Positions 23,680 to 32,051 of a DNA stretch of 37,311 nt are shown in pieces. The translations under genes and the position numbers were made by a program. The stretch is from NCBI RefSeq assembly GCF_016905445.1, contig NZ_JAFEXF010000058.1, forward strand, positions 1 through 37,311, given 5' to 3'. The notes beneath the pieces were generated by a model that saw nothing but the letters and a program-made list of their open reading frames with translations, was not told where the DNA came from and made no database searches. This stretch comes from Streptomyces sp. G44. GTDB taxonomy: Bacteria; Actinomycetota; Actinomycetes; Streptomycetales; Streptomycetaceae. How positions within the stretch are numbered: the stretch's first letter is position 1; the number at the start of each line of letters is the position of its first letter.

Positions 23680-24728
23680 CGCTCCCCCTCCCCCGCGGGC
23701 GGCGACGAGGGCGACGAGGGCGCACCGGAAGGTGCGGAGCCGCCTGTCGCCGGCAGGGGCAGCAGCGGGCCGCCCATGCTGATCTCGTTGAGGTTGGCCC
23801 GGCCGTCGATCCTGCCGGTGCCGGTGTCGTAGGCGCCGAGGAGGTTGCCCGCGGCGAGCGGTGCGACATCCAGGGCCTCGGCCAGCGAGGTGCGCTGGCG
23901 GGCCAGGGTGCGGGTGATCGGGACGAGCCGGTCGACGTTCTTCTTCAGCTCGCCGCGGTTGTCCTTGATGAAGGTCTTCACCCGGCCGAGGGCGGTGCCG
24001 AGTTCCTCCAGCGCGCCCGCGAGGTCGTCCTTGTTGTCGGCGAAGTGGCCGACGACCGTGTCCAGCCGCTCCTGTGCGGTGCGTACGCCGCTGTCCTTGT
24101 CCTTCAGCATGGTGGTGAAGGTCTGGAGGTTGCCGAGGGCGGTGAACAGGTCGTCGCTGGAGCCGTCGAGGGTCTTGGTGGCCTTGCCGAACTCCTCGAT
24201 GCTCCGGCCGATGGCCTTGCCGTTGCCGTCGAGGTTGGCGGCGCCGGTCCTGAGCAGCTTCGACAGGGCTCCGGCGGAGTTGGCCCCGTCCGGCCCGAGT
24301 GCCTTGCCGAGGTCGGTGATCGCGGCGTACAGCTGGTCGATCTCGACCGGGGTGCGGTTGCGGGAGGCGGGCAGGACGGCGCCGTCGTCGAGGGCGGGTC
24401 CGGAGCGGTAGGCCGGGGTGAGCTGGACGTAGCGGTCGGCGACGACGCTGGGCGCGACCACCAGGGCCCGCGCCGACCTCGGTACGCGTACGCCGTCGTC
24501 CAGCGACAGTTCGACCCGTACCCGGGTGCCCTCGGGGTGGACCGACGCCACCTCGCCGACGCGGACGCCGAGGACGCGCAGGTCGGAACCGGCGTAGATG
24601 CCGACGGCACGGTCGAAGTAGGCGGTGACGCGGGTGCCCGCGGAGTCCAGGACGCGCACCATGACGAGTCCCGCGGCGACCAGGGCGAGGGCGAGCGCGG
24701 CCGCGAGGAGTGTTCTGCGCTTGCTCAT
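23676..24728 (-). CDS. mceD: MceD substrate-binding subunit
   Basis: A 350-residue MCE protein. Membrane anchor about 6-26, MCE domain about 33-112 (VTAYFDRAVGIYAGSDLRVLGVRVGEVASVHPEGTRVRVEL ... VVADRYVQLTPAY), long helical tail about 125-300 rich in K/D (LKDKDSGVRTAQERLDTVVGHF, KDNRGELKKNVDRLV), and a short disordered C-terminus. The phrase 'AVGIYAGSDLRVLGVRVGEV' is diagnostic of the D-type. It overlaps mceC by 4 nt upstream and mceE by 4 nt downstream. Extracytoplasmic part of the importer. Confidence 0.93.
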   Translation of the reverse strand: MSKRRTLLAAALALALVAAGLVMVRVLDSAGTRVTAYFDRAVGIYAGSDLRVLGVRVGEVASVHPEGTRVRVELSLDDGVRVPRSARALVVAPSVVADRYVQLTPAYRSGPALDDGAVLPASRNRTPVEIDQLYAAITDLGKALGPDGANSAGALSKLLRTGAANLDGNGKAIGRSIEEFGKATKTLDGSSDDLFTALGNLQTFTTMLKDKDSGVRTAQERLDTVVGHFADNKDDLAGALEELGTALGRVKTFIKDNRGELKKNVDRLVPITRTLARQRTSLAEALDVAPLAAGNLLGAYDTGTGRIDGRANLNEISMGGPLLPLPATGGSAPSGAPSSPSSPPAGEGER

Positions 24729-25831
24729 CGCTCACCGCTCCCTGGGGTCGCCGCCGGCTGCTTGGGCGGCATGCACGACGTCTTGGGCCGGGACTGCGCG
24801 GGCAGGTAGTCGCGGGGCACCACCCCGCACAGGTAGCTGTCGAACCAGCGGCCGTTGCCGAGGGTGTTGCCGATGAGCCGGTAGTAGGGGCCGACCAGGG
24901 CGAGCGTGCGGTCGAGGCGGGTGTTGTTCTCCTTCAGGACGGTGGTGACGCGGCCGAGCGCCTTCAGCGTGGGGCCGAGCTGCTTCTCGTTGTCGTCCAC
25001 CAGGCCGGTCAGCTCGGTCCCGAGGAGGCGGCTGCCCTTGAGCAGGGCGGTGATGGCCTTGCGCCGGTCCCGGAGTTCGCCGAGCAGCGGCCCGGCGTCC
25101 TGGATGAGGGTCTCGAAGCTGGACTTCTTGTCCTTCAGCGTCTTGGTGAACCTCGCACTGCCCTTGAGGAGTTCGGACAGCTCACGGTCGCGCCTGGAGA
25201 CGGAACGCGACAGGTCGGACAGTCCGGTGGCGGCCTTGCGGACGTGGGGCGGGGAGTTCTCGAAGGTCTCCGAGATCGTCTCGAAGCTCTTCGCGAGCTG
25301 CTCGGTGTCGATGGCGTCGACGGTGGAGCCGAGGTCCTGGAAGGCCTGGGTGACGTCGTACGGGGAGGTCGTCCGGGTCCGGGGGATGCGGTCGCCGGGG
25401 TCCTGTTCCGCGGTGCCGAGCGGGTCGAGGGCCAGGTACTTGTCGCCCAGCAGGGTCTTGATGGCGATGGCGGCGGTGGTGCGGTCGCCGATCCAGGCGT
25501 GCTCGACCTCGAAGGTGACCCGCACGCGGTCGCCGTCGAGGGCCACTCCGGTGACCTCGCCGACCTTGACCCCGGCGACGCGCACCTCGTCGCCCTCGTC
25601 CAGGCCCGCCGCCTCGGTGAAGTCGGCGCTGTAGGTGGTGCCGCCGGTGAGGGACAGCCGGTCGGCGTTGTACGCGACGGCGGTGAGCAGCGCCAGCAGG
25701 AGCAGGCCGACGAGGGCCACGGCGATGGGGTCGCGGTCCTTGACGGGCTTCAGCCGCGGTGGGCGCAGGCGGCGGGGCGTCGGGGCGGGAGCGGGGGTGT
25801 CGTGGCGTTCGGGCCGCAGCAGCACGGTCAT
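24725..25831 (-). CDS. mceC: MceC substrate-binding subunit
   Basis: A 368-residue MCE protein. A 35-residue Pro/Arg-rich cytoplasmic extension precedes the membrane segment (about 36-55, PIAVALVGLLLLALLTAVAY). The MCE domain (about 66-150) reads YSADFTEAAGLDEGDEVRVAGVKVGEVTGVALDGDRVRVTFEV, the C-type pattern. The helical tail ends with NTLGNGRWFDSYLCGVVPRDYLP, containing the conserved C-terminal 'W-F--YLC' block also seen in mceB. I chose the ATG at 25831 because it overlaps the mceB stop by 4 nt (ATGA). Confidence 0.93.
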   Translation of the reverse strand: MTVLLRPERHDTPAPAPTPRRLRPPRLKPVKDRDPIAVALVGLLLLALLTAVAYNADRLSLTGGTTYSADFTEAAGLDEGDEVRVAGVKVGEVTGVALDGDRVRVTFEVEHAWIGDRTTAAIAIKTLLGDKYLALDPLGTAEQDPGDRIPRTRTTSPYDVTQAFQDLGSTVDAIDTEQLAKSFETISETFENSPPHVRKAATGLSDLSRSVSRRDRELSELLKGSARFTKTLKDKKSSFETLIQDAGPLLGELRDRRKAITALLKGSRLLGTELTGLVDDNEKQLGPTLKALGRVTTVLKENNTRLDRTLALVGPYYRLIGNTLGNGRWFDSYLCGVVPRDYLPAQSRPKTSCMPPKQPAATPGSGER

Positions 25832-26886
25832 GCGCCGCACCTCGCTTCGGTGACCGCGATGCCGGTCGGCGGCTTCGCGCCGGTGGAGGTGGTCACTCCG
25901 TCCACGCGGGCCTCGCAGAGGTAGAGGTTGAACCAGGAGCCGTAGGAGGAGAGGCGGCCCAGGGCGGTCAGCTTGGCGGGGGTCCGCTCCAGGAAGTCCT
26001 CGATGCGCGGGGTGGCGTCGCCGAGGTTGTCCGACAGGCGGCCCAGTTGGCGGATGTCCTTCTTCAGGGGCGCGCGGCCCTCGTCGAGGAGGTCGGCGGT
26101 GACGGTGGTCAGGTCACCCATGGCCGCGACGGCCTTGCCCAGGGGCTTGCGGTCCGCGCTGAACCCGGTGACGAGCTTCTGGAGGGTGTCGACGAGGTCG
26201 TCGAAGTCGGCCTCGCGGTCGTTGAGGGTGGTCAGGACCGTGTTGAGGTTCTTCACCACCTTGCCGATGACCTTGTCCTTGGCGGCGATCGTCGTACTGA
26301 CGGAGCCGATGTGCCGGATGAGGCCGTCGACGGTGCCGCCCTCGCCCTGGAGGATCTGCACGATGGAGCCGGCGAGTTCGTTGACGTCCTTGGGGTCGAG
26401 GCCCTCGAAGAGCGGCTTGAAGCCGTTGAAGAGCAGGGTCAGGTCGAGGGCGGGGGCGGTCCGGTCGAGCGGGATGGTGTCGCCGGCGTCGAGGGCGCCG
26501 GACAGGTCGCCGCTGCCCCGGCCGAGGGCGATGTAGCGCTGCCCGACCATGTTGAGGTACTTCACGGCGGCGGTGGTCGACGCGGGCAGGGTGCGGTCGT
26601 CGCGGACGGTGAAGGTGACCTGGGCGGTGCGCCGGTCGACGACTCGGACGTCGGTGACCTCGCCGACCTGGACCCCGGAGATCCGTACGCTGTCGCCGTC
26701 GACGACTCCGGTGGCGTCGGTGAACAGCGCTTTGTAGGAGAGGGCGTCGTCACCGACCCGGGTGCCGGAGACGCTCAGGCCGAGGACGGCCGTGGCCAGT
26801 GCGGTGACCATGACGAAGGCGAGGGACTTGAGGACCGGGCCCGTCAGCGGACGGCGCCGGGTGTGGGCGGCGGGCCGGGATGTCAT
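25828..26886 (-). CDS. mceB: MceB substrate-binding subunit
   Basis: A 352-residue MCE protein. Membrane anchor about 18-38 (VLKSLAFVMVTALATAVLGLSV), MCE domain about 48-130 (YKALFTDATGVVDGDSVRISGVQVGEVTDVRVVDRRTAQVTFTV ... YLNMVGQRYIALGRG), helical tail and a C-terminal 'SYGSWFNLYLCEARVDG' block with two later cysteines. The ATG at 26886 overlaps the mceA stop by 4 nt; the open frame further upstream lies within mceA. One of six non-identical subunits expected to form a hetero-hexameric tunnel. Confidence 0.93.
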   Translation of the reverse strand: MTSRPAAHTRRRPLTGPVLKSLAFVMVTALATAVLGLSVSGTRVGDDALSYKALFTDATGVVDGDSVRISGVQVGEVTDVRVVDRRTAQVTFTVRDDRTLPASTTAAVKYLNMVGQRYIALGRGSGDLSGALDAGDTIPLDRTAPALDLTLLFNGFKPLFEGLDPKDVNELAGSIVQILQGEGGTVDGLIRHIGSVSTTIAAKDKVIGKVVKNLNTVLTTLNDREADFDDLVDTLQKLVTGFSADRKPLGKAVAAMGDLTTVTADLLDEGRAPLKKDIRQLGRLSDNLGDATPRIEDFLERTPAKLTALGRLSSYGSWFNLYLCEARVDGVTTSTGAKPPTGIAVTEARCGA

Positions 26887-28136
26887 CGCAGGGTCACCTC
26901 CGTGCCGCGCAGTGCCGGGCCCGCGAGGAGGCTGCTCCACTCGGGCAGGTCGGCTGGGGCCTTGCCGGCGGCGGGCGCGAGCAGTTCGTTGACGAGGTCG
27001 TTCTCCTGGGGGGAGTTGGCGGGGCCGAGGTCCTGCCCGGCCGTCGCGGGGGCCTGTACGGCCGGTTTCGTGGCGAGGCCGAGGTAGGGCACCGGGTAGC
27101 AGCGGGGGCCGCCGCCGGCGCCGTAGGAGGGGGTGTCGCGGCCGGGGCGGTAGGCGCCGCGCGAGGGCACGGTGGTGACGTCGACGCGCAGGCCGGGCCG
27201 GTCGGTGCCCTTGCCGAGGGCCTTGTCCATGGCCGGGACGGAGTCGGCGAGGGTGCGCAGGGTGCAGGGGAAGGCCGCGGAGTACTCGGCGAGCAGTTCC
27301 AGGGTGGGCCGGGAGGCGGCGGAGAGCCGGATGATGTTGTCCTCGTTCTGCCGCAGGAAGGCGGTCATGTCCTCGGCCGTCCTGGTGGTGGCGCCGAGGG
27401 TGCCGGCCAGCTCGCTCTCCTTCTCGGCCAGGGTGCCGCTGGTGGTGGTGAAGTCGGTGAGGGCCGTGAGGATGTCGGGGGCGGCGTCGGCGTAGACATG
27501 GCTGACCTTCACGAGCTCTTTCAAGTCACGGTTGAGAGTGGGCAGTTGGGGGTTGAACTTCCGCAGGTGCGAGTCGAGGAGGGTGAGGGTGTCCCCGAGC
27601 CGGTCGCCGCGTCCCTCCAGGGCCTGGGAGACGGCGGAGAGGGTGGCGGAGAGTTTCTGCGGCTGGACGGCGGTGAGCATCGGCAGCACGTTGTCGAGGA
27701 CCTGCTGGAGTTCCACGGCGCTCGTGGAGCGGTCCTGCGGGATGACGGCGCCGGGGGCCAGCGGCCGCGGGGAGGGCGCGGCGGGCGGGACGAGGGCGAC
27801 GAAGCGTTCGCCGAACAGGGTGGTCGGCAGCATCTGGGCGCGTACGTCGGCCGGGATCCGGTCGAGGGTCCCGGGGCGCAGGGCGAGGGTGAGCCGGGCG
27901 CCGTCACTGGTGGCGTCGATCTCGCGTACCTCGCCGACGACGACGCCGCGCAGCTTCACCTCGGCGCCCAGGTGCATCTCGTTGCCGACACCGCCGGCCT
28001 CCACGACCACCGGGTCGGAGTCGGTGAACCGCTTGTCGTAGACGGCGACCGCGAGCCACACCAGCAGGGCGGGGACCAGCAGGAAGGCCACTCCGGCGAG
28101 TCGGCGGCGCGCCGTCGCGCCTCGCGTTCGGCTCAT
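26883..28136 (-). CDS. mceA: MceA substrate-binding subunit
   Basis: A 417-residue MCE protein, first of the six. Basic start MSRTRGATARRRLAG, membrane segment about 15-33 (VAFLLVPALLVWLAVAVY), MCE domain about 38-118 (VVVEAGGVGNEMHLGAEVKLRGVVVGEVREID ... TLFGERFVALVP), helical tail about 145-300, and a C-terminal part with CTLRTLADSVPAMDK and GGGPRCYPVPYLG. It starts 1 nt after the yrbEB stop. Family role: with MceB-F it carries lipid or sterol substrate across the periplasm-like space to the YrbE permease. Confidence 0.93.
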   Translation of the reverse strand: MSRTRGATARRRLAGVAFLLVPALLVWLAVAVYDKRFTDSDPVVVEAGGVGNEMHLGAEVKLRGVVVGEVREIDATSDGARLTLALRPGTLDRIPADVRAQMLPTTLFGERFVALVPPAAPSPRPLAPGAVIPQDRSTSAVELQQVLDNVLPMLTAVQPQKLSATLSAVSQALEGRGDRLGDTLTLLDSHLRKFNPQLPTLNRDLKELVKVSHVYADAAPDILTALTDFTTTSGTLAEKESELAGTLGATTRTAEDMTAFLRQNEDNIIRLSAASRPTLELLAEYSAAFPCTLRTLADSVPAMDKALGKGTDRPGLRVDVTTVPSRGAYRPGRDTPSYGAGGGPRCYPVPYLGLATKPAVQAPATAGQDLGPANSPQENDLVNELLAPAAGKAPADLPEWSSLLAGPALRGTEVTLR

Positions 28137-28137
28137 G

Positions 28138-28944
28138 TCAGCCCGCCACCTTCACCGTCGTGGTGGCGCCCCACAGGGCCAGTGACAGGAAGAAGTCGGT
28201 GACGCTGATCAGCACGATCGCGTTGCGCACCGACCGGCCGACGGCGACGCCGACCCCGGCGGGGCCGCCGGAGGCGCGGTAGCCGTAGTAGCAGTGGGCG
28301 ACGATCACCATCACGCTGAAGATGAGCACCTTCAGGACGGAGAGCAGCACGTCCGTGGGTGAGAGGAACAGGTTGAAGTAGTGGTCGTACGTGCCCCGGG
28401 ACTGGCCGTTGAAGAGGACCGTGACGTAGCGCGATGCCAGGTAGGAGGAGAGCAGCCCGATCGCGTAGAGGGGGATGATGGCGACGACGCCGGCGATGAT
28501 GCGGGTGGTGACCAGGTACGGCAGGGAGCGGATGCCCATGCCTTCGAGTGCGTCGACCTCCTCGTTGATGCGCATGGCGCCGAGCTGGGCGGTGAAGCCT
28601 GCGCCGACGGTCGCGGAGAGGGCGAGTCCGGCGACCAGCGGGGCGATCTCACGGGTGTTGAAGTACGCGGAGACGAATCCGGTGAAGGCGGCGGTGCCGA
28701 TCTGGTCGAGCGCCGCGTACCCCTGGAGCCCCACGACGGTCCCCGTGAACAGGGTCATCGCGACCATCACGCCGATGGTGCCGCCGATGACGCCGAGGCC
28801 GCCGGTGCCGAAGGCGACCTCGGCGAGGAGGCGCTGCACCTCTTTGAGGTAGCGGCGCAGGGTGCGCGGGATCCAGAGCAGGGAGCGCACGTAGAAGAGG
28901 AGTTGATCGCCCGAACGGTCGAGCCAGACGAACGGGGAGGCCAC
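28138..28944 (-). CDS. yrbEB: YrbEB (MlaE-type) permease subunit
   Basis: A 268-residue integral membrane permease (PF02405). An N-terminal interface helix (LFYVRSLLWIPRTLRRYLKEVQRLLAEVAFGTGGLGVIGG) leads into five or six membrane segments. The family signature INEEVDALEGMGIRSLPYLVTTR, which contacts the ATPase, is at about 140-165. The start is a GTG at 28944, with GGGAGG 9 nt upstream lying within the end of yrbEA. The gene begins 5 nt after the yrbEA stop and ends 1 nt before mceA. The longer upstream open frame is a shadow of yrbEA and mkl. Confidence 0.94.
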   Translation of the reverse strand: MASPFVWLDRSGDQLLFYVRSLLWIPRTLRRYLKEVQRLLAEVAFGTGGLGVIGGTIGVMVAMTLFTGTVVGLQGYAALDQIGTAAFTGFVSAYFNTREIAPLVAGLALSATVGAGFTAQLGAMRINEEVDALEGMGIRSLPYLVTTRIIAGVVAIIPLYAIGLLSSYLASRYVTVLFNGQSRGTYDHYFNLFLSPTDVLLSVLKVLIFSVMVIVAHCYYGYRASGGPAGVGVAVGRSVRNAIVLISVTDFFLSLALWGATTTVKVAG

Positions 28945-28949
28945 GGACC

Positions 28950-29714
28950 TCAGCCTCCCTTCGGCGGAACGAGTTGGAGGTAGACGCCCGTCATCACCAT
29001 GTTGACGAAGAAGAGCAGCATGAAGGTGATGACGACGGACTGGTTGACGGCGTCGCCGACGCCCTTGGGGCCGCCGCGCGGGTTCAGGCCCCGGTAGGCG
29101 GCGACGACTCCCGCGATGAACCCGAAGACGAGCGCCTTCAGTTCGCTGATGTAGAGGTCGGAGAGCTGGGCGAGGGCGGAGAAGCTGGAGAGGTAGGCGC
29201 CGGGGGTGCCGTCCTGGAGGAAGACGTTGAAGGCGTAGCCGCCGAGGATGCCGACCACGGAGACCAGGCCGTTGAGCAGGACCGCGACCCCCATGGCGGC
29301 CAGGACCCGGGGCACCACCAGGCGCTGCACGGGTGAGACTCCCATGACCTCCATCGCGTCCAGCTCCTCGCGGATGGTGCGGGAGCCGAGGTCGGCGCAG
29401 ATGGCGGAGCCGGCCGCGCCCGCGATCAGCAGGGCGACGATCAGCGGGCTCGCCTGCTGTACGACGGCCAGCACGCTGGCGCCGCCGGTGAAGGACTGGG
29501 CGCCGAGCTGCTGGGTGAGCGAGCCGACCTGGAGGGCGATCACGGCACCGAACGGGATCGAGACCAGCGCGGCGGGCAGGATCGTGACGCCGGCGATGAA
29601 CCAGAACTGCTCCACGAACTCCCGGAACTGGAACGGCCGCCGGAAGATCGCACGGGCCACCTCGACGGCGAGCGCGAAGAGCCGCCCGGTCTGCCGCAGG
29701 GCTCCGGCGATCAT
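28950..29714 (-). CDS. yrbEA: YrbEA (MlaE-type) permease subunit
   Basis: A 254-residue permease (PF02405) that pairs with YrbEB to form the membrane channel of the Mce importer. N-terminal interface helix (ALRQTGRLFALAVEVARAIFRRPFQFREFVEQFWFIAGV), membrane segments to about 245, and the signature REELDAMEVMGVSPVQRLVVPR at about 123-145. It overlaps the ATPase gene by 4 nt (29711-29714), so translation is coupled. Confidence 0.94.
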   Translation of the reverse strand: MIAGALRQTGRLFALAVEVARAIFRRPFQFREFVEQFWFIAGVTILPAALVSIPFGAVIALQVGSLTQQLGAQSFTGGASVLAVVQQASPLIVALLIAGAAGSAICADLGSRTIREELDAMEVMGVSPVQRLVVPRVLAAMGVAVLLNGLVSVVGILGGYAFNVFLQDGTPGAYLSSFSALAQLSDLYISELKALVFGFIAGVVAAYRGLNPRGGPKGVGDAVNQSVVITFMLLFFVNMVMTGVYLQLVPPKGG

Positions 29715-30829
29715 GTGCCGCTCCGGCTGGTGGGTTCGGGGAGGGGGGTGGTGGGCGGGGTGGGCGTAGTGGGGGTGCCGGGAGCGGTGGGGGCAGTGTG
29801 GGCGCTGGGGGCAGCGGGTCCACCGGGAGCAGCATGCGCCCCGGATGTGTCACCGGCGGTGGGCAGGGCGGCGTACGTGTGCTCGATGGCGGTGCGCGCT
29901 GCGGGCGGCAGCCCGTCGAGCATGCCGAGGACCCGCTCCCGGCGGCGGGCGACGGCGCGGCGCGGCGGCAGTCCGGGGGACGGTTCCAGTTGCGGGATGA
30001 TCTCCCGCGGGCCGTCGGCGCCCGCACCCCGTGCTCCCGCGGCCTCGGCGGCGAGGGTCGCGGCGTCCTTCTCCTCCGACATCCCGATCGGGCCCTCGCG
30101 GCGGCCGGACAGGAACTGCGCCACGACCGGCTCCTCGCTGGTGAGGAGCACCTCGCGCGGGCCGAAGGTGACCAGTTCACGCCGGAAGAGCATGCCCATG
30201 TTGTCGGGCACCGTGGCGGCGATGTCGAGGTTGTGGGTGACGATCAGCATCGTCGCGTCGATCTGCGCGTTCAGATCGATGAGCAGCTGGGAGAGGTAGG
30301 CGGTGCGGACGGGGTCGAGCCCGGAGTCGGGTTCGTCGCAGAGGATGATCTGCGGGTCGAGCACGAGCGCGCGGGCGAGTCCGGCCCGCTTGCGCATGCC
30401 GCCGCTGATCTCCCCCGGCAGTTTGCCCTCGGCGCCCAGCAGCCCGACGACGTCGATCCGCTCCATGACGATGCGGCGGATCTCCGACTCCTTCTTCCGG
30501 GTGTGCTCGCGCAGCGGAAAGGCGATGTTGTCGAAAAGGGACATGGAGCCGAAAAGGGCGCCGTCCTGGAACATGAGCCCAAATTTCTTGCGGGTCTCAT
30601 AAATATCTCGTTCGGAACTGTTCACCATGTCGACGCCGTCGATGAGGACCCGGCCCCGCTCCGGCTTGAGCAGTCCGATGAGCGACTTGAGGAATACGGT
30701 CTTTCCAGTGCCGGAAGGACCGAGCATGACGCTGACCTCTCCGGCGGGCAGGGTGAGGCTCACGTCCTGCCAGATCTTCTGCGTGCCGAAGGATTTGGTG
30801 AGGCCCTCGACCACCACTTCGATTCCCAT
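29711..30829 (-). CDS. mkl: Mce ATPase (Mkl/MlaF-type ABC ATP-binding protein)
   Basis: A 372-residue ABC ATPase energising lipid import. Walker A GPSGTGKT (37-44), Q-loop Gln88, signature ISGGM (141-145), Walker B IILCDEPDSG (161-170) and switch His199 are all intact. The ABC core ends near residue 245. The remaining ~125 residues are an extension, first charged then a low-complexity Pro/Thr/Ala tail (TPTTPTPPTTPLPEP), which is unusual for an ATPase. First gene of the operon; the full anti-SD complement GGAGGTGA precedes the ATG. Codons around residues 68-86 are unusually AT-rich. In mycobacteria the equivalent gene is unlinked from mce operons, while here it leads the operon. Confidence 0.95.
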   Translation of the reverse strand: MGIEVVVEGLTKSFGTQKIWQDVSLTLPAGEVSVMLGPSGTGKTVFLKSLIGLLKPERGRVLIDGVDMVNSSERDIYETRKKFGLMFQDGALFGSMSLFDNIAFPLREHTRKKESEIRRIVMERIDVVGLLGAEGKLPGEISGGMRKRAGLARALVLDPQIILCDEPDSGLDPVRTAYLSQLLIDLNAQIDATMLIVTHNLDIAATVPDNMGMLFRRELVTFGPREVLLTSEEPVVAQFLSGRREGPIGMSEEKDAATLAAEAAGARGAGADGPREIIPQLEPSPGLPPRRAVARRRERVLGMLDGLPPAARTAIEHTYAALPTAGDTSGAHAAPGGPAAPSAHTAPTAPGTPTTPTPPTTPLPEPTSRSGT

Positions 30830-30936
30830 GTCACCTCCAAAAGCGGGTGAGGGCAGGCGGTGCGGTCTGTATACGGGGTGTGGGTGCGGCCGCGGTGCGG
30901 GGTGGGGCCCACCTGGCGATCAGCGCCGTGCCCGGC

Positions 30937-30966
30937 ACGCTACGGCTGGGTAACCTGGGCGGGCAA
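30937..30966 (-). promoter_or_regulatory. Candidate promoter of the mce operon
   Basis: On the minus strand TTGCCC (30961-30966) and TAGCGT (30937-30942) are separated by 18 nt, a plausible housekeeping-sigma promoter giving a leader of about 100 nt before the ATPase gene. Tentative. Confidence 0.3.
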
Positions 30967-31011
30967 GAGAGGGATCGGTTTTTCCCGAAGATTTGAGCCC
31001 GGCTCCCGCTT

Positions 31012-31050
31012 CTTTGTCAGACGGCGACAAAGTCCCGCCTTCCCTTTGTC
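31012..31050. repeat. Three CTTTGTC boxes, two as an inverted pair
   Basis: CTTTGTC at 31012-31018 and GACAAAG at 31026-31032 form a 7-7-7 inverted repeat. A third copy, CTTTGTC, stands at 31044-31050. They lie mid-way between the divergent mce and secreted-protein genes and look like a regulator binding cluster. Confidence 0.6.
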
Positions 31051-31243
31051 ACCCGGTGAGCAAGGCGGGCTTCGGCGGACCCCGCGGAGCAGCCCCGCGC
31101 ACCGCCCGTGGAGGGTTTTTGCGGCTTCAGCGGAAGGTTTCGGCCACGGTGCCTTTTTAGCAGCGGGTGACTAACCGGGGCGCCGGACTGCTCACCTGGG
31201 AAACAGGCATTTCCACTTCTCGAAAGAATCATGGTCTGCGCCA

Positions 31244-31273
31244 TTGTTCGGCTAAGTTTCCCGCAAGTAGCGT
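31244..31273 (+). promoter_or_regulatory. Candidate promoter of the secreted-protein cluster
   Basis: TTGTTC (31244-31249) and TAGCGT (31268-31273) are 18 nt apart on the plus strand, about 108 nt before the first secreted-protein start. The layout mirrors the candidate mce promoter on the other strand. Tentative. Confidence 0.3.
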
Positions 31274-31381
31274 CGTGGCTTGCGGTCGAGGATCTCCGGG
31301 CCGCGGACCGCTCGTTCTTCTGCCCCCACAAGGACGGCGCGGCCCCCCTCTGCCGGACCATCCACAAGGGAGTCCCAAGTC

Positions 31382-32014
31382 ATGAACAAGCCTCTGACCA
31401 GAATCGCCGTCGTGGCGGGCGCGGGCGCCGCCGCCTTCGCCATGGCCGTCGCCCCCGCATCGGCCGTCCCCTCCACGGTCTGGACCGTCACCCCGTCCCC
31501 GGCCAACTTCACGGCGGTCAACAGCGGGAACATCGTGCTGACCGCCAACATCCCGATGACCTGTACGACGTCCGGCGCCTCGGGCACGATGTCCAGCGCC
31601 ACCGGCAACCCGGCGACGGTGGCCACCATCAACGCCATCAACTTCGGCACCAGCGCCTCGCCCTGCACCAGCGTCCTGGGCAACGTCACGACCATCGCGA
31701 CCACTCCCTGGACCGTCGTCGCCCAGGACTACAACGCCTCGACCGGCGTGACCTCGGGCCACATCGGCAACGTCAAGGCGAAGGTGACCGCCGGCGCCTG
31801 CGTGTTCACCGTGCAGGGCAAGGCCACCGGCACCTACACCAACTCCACCGGCGTCCTCGCGGTCACCAGCGTCAGCGGCGACCTGGCCGTCACCTTGGCC
31901 TCCGGCTGCGGCACCGTGGTCACCACCTCCACGAAACCCACCTTCAAGGGCAAGTACGCGGTCAAGGTCACGGGCACGAACACCATCCCGACGATCGTCG
32001 GATCCAACCCGTAA
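31382..32014 (+). CDS. Secreted beta-rich protein of unknown function (mce-linked 1)
   Basis: A 210-residue exported protein. Signal peptide: MNKPLTRIAVVAGAGAAAFA and on to a probable AxA cleavage after APASA (about residue 28). The mature part is Thr/Ser/Val-rich with repeating strand-like segments (VNSGNIVLTANIPMTC, VKAKVTAGACVFTVQGKATGTY, LAVTLASGCGTVV) and four cysteines, suggesting two disulphides in an all-beta fold. No membrane anchor or sorting signal. GGAGTCC lies upstream of the ATG. It is the first of three secreted genes divergent from the mce operon. I do not recognise a named family with certainty; a structural or lipid-binding role outside the cell is only inference. Confidence 0.85.
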   Translation: MNKPLTRIAVVAGAGAAAFAMAVAPASAVPSTVWTVTPSPANFTAVNSGNIVLTANIPMTCTTSGASGTMSSATGNPATVATINAINFGTSASPCTSVLGNVTTIATTPWTVVAQDYNASTGVTSGHIGNVKAKVTAGACVFTVQGKATGTYTNSTGVLAVTSVSGDLAVTLASGCGTVVTTSTKPTFKGKYAVKVTGTNTIPTIVGSNP

Positions 32015-32051
32015 GGGGATCCGGCTCCTGAGCAGAGCACGGCTCGCCGCC

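Larger units (their letters stand above)
30830..31381. other. 552-bp divergent control region of mce and secreted genes
   Basis: No gene is supported here. It holds the presumed promoters of the mce operon (minus) and of the secreted-protein cluster (plus), three copies of CTTTGTC, an 8-bp inverted repeat CCCGCCTT (31034-31041)/AAGGCGGG (31062-31069), and GGAAA-N6-TTTCC near 31200. Base composition is less GC-rich than the flanking genes between about 31140 and 31260. Confidence 0.6.

Noticed and set aside
23680..24735. N-terminal half of an 814-codon frame ending with MceE
   Set aside because: This part is an out-of-frame shadow of mceD. A GTG overlapping the mceD stop is the natural start of mceE.
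28945..30180. Upstream half of a 680-codon frame ending with YrbEB
   Set aside because: It lies antiparallel in reading frame to yrbEA and mkl (same strand, other frame), is Arg/Pro-rich and unlike any permease. The permease starts at the GTG at 28944.
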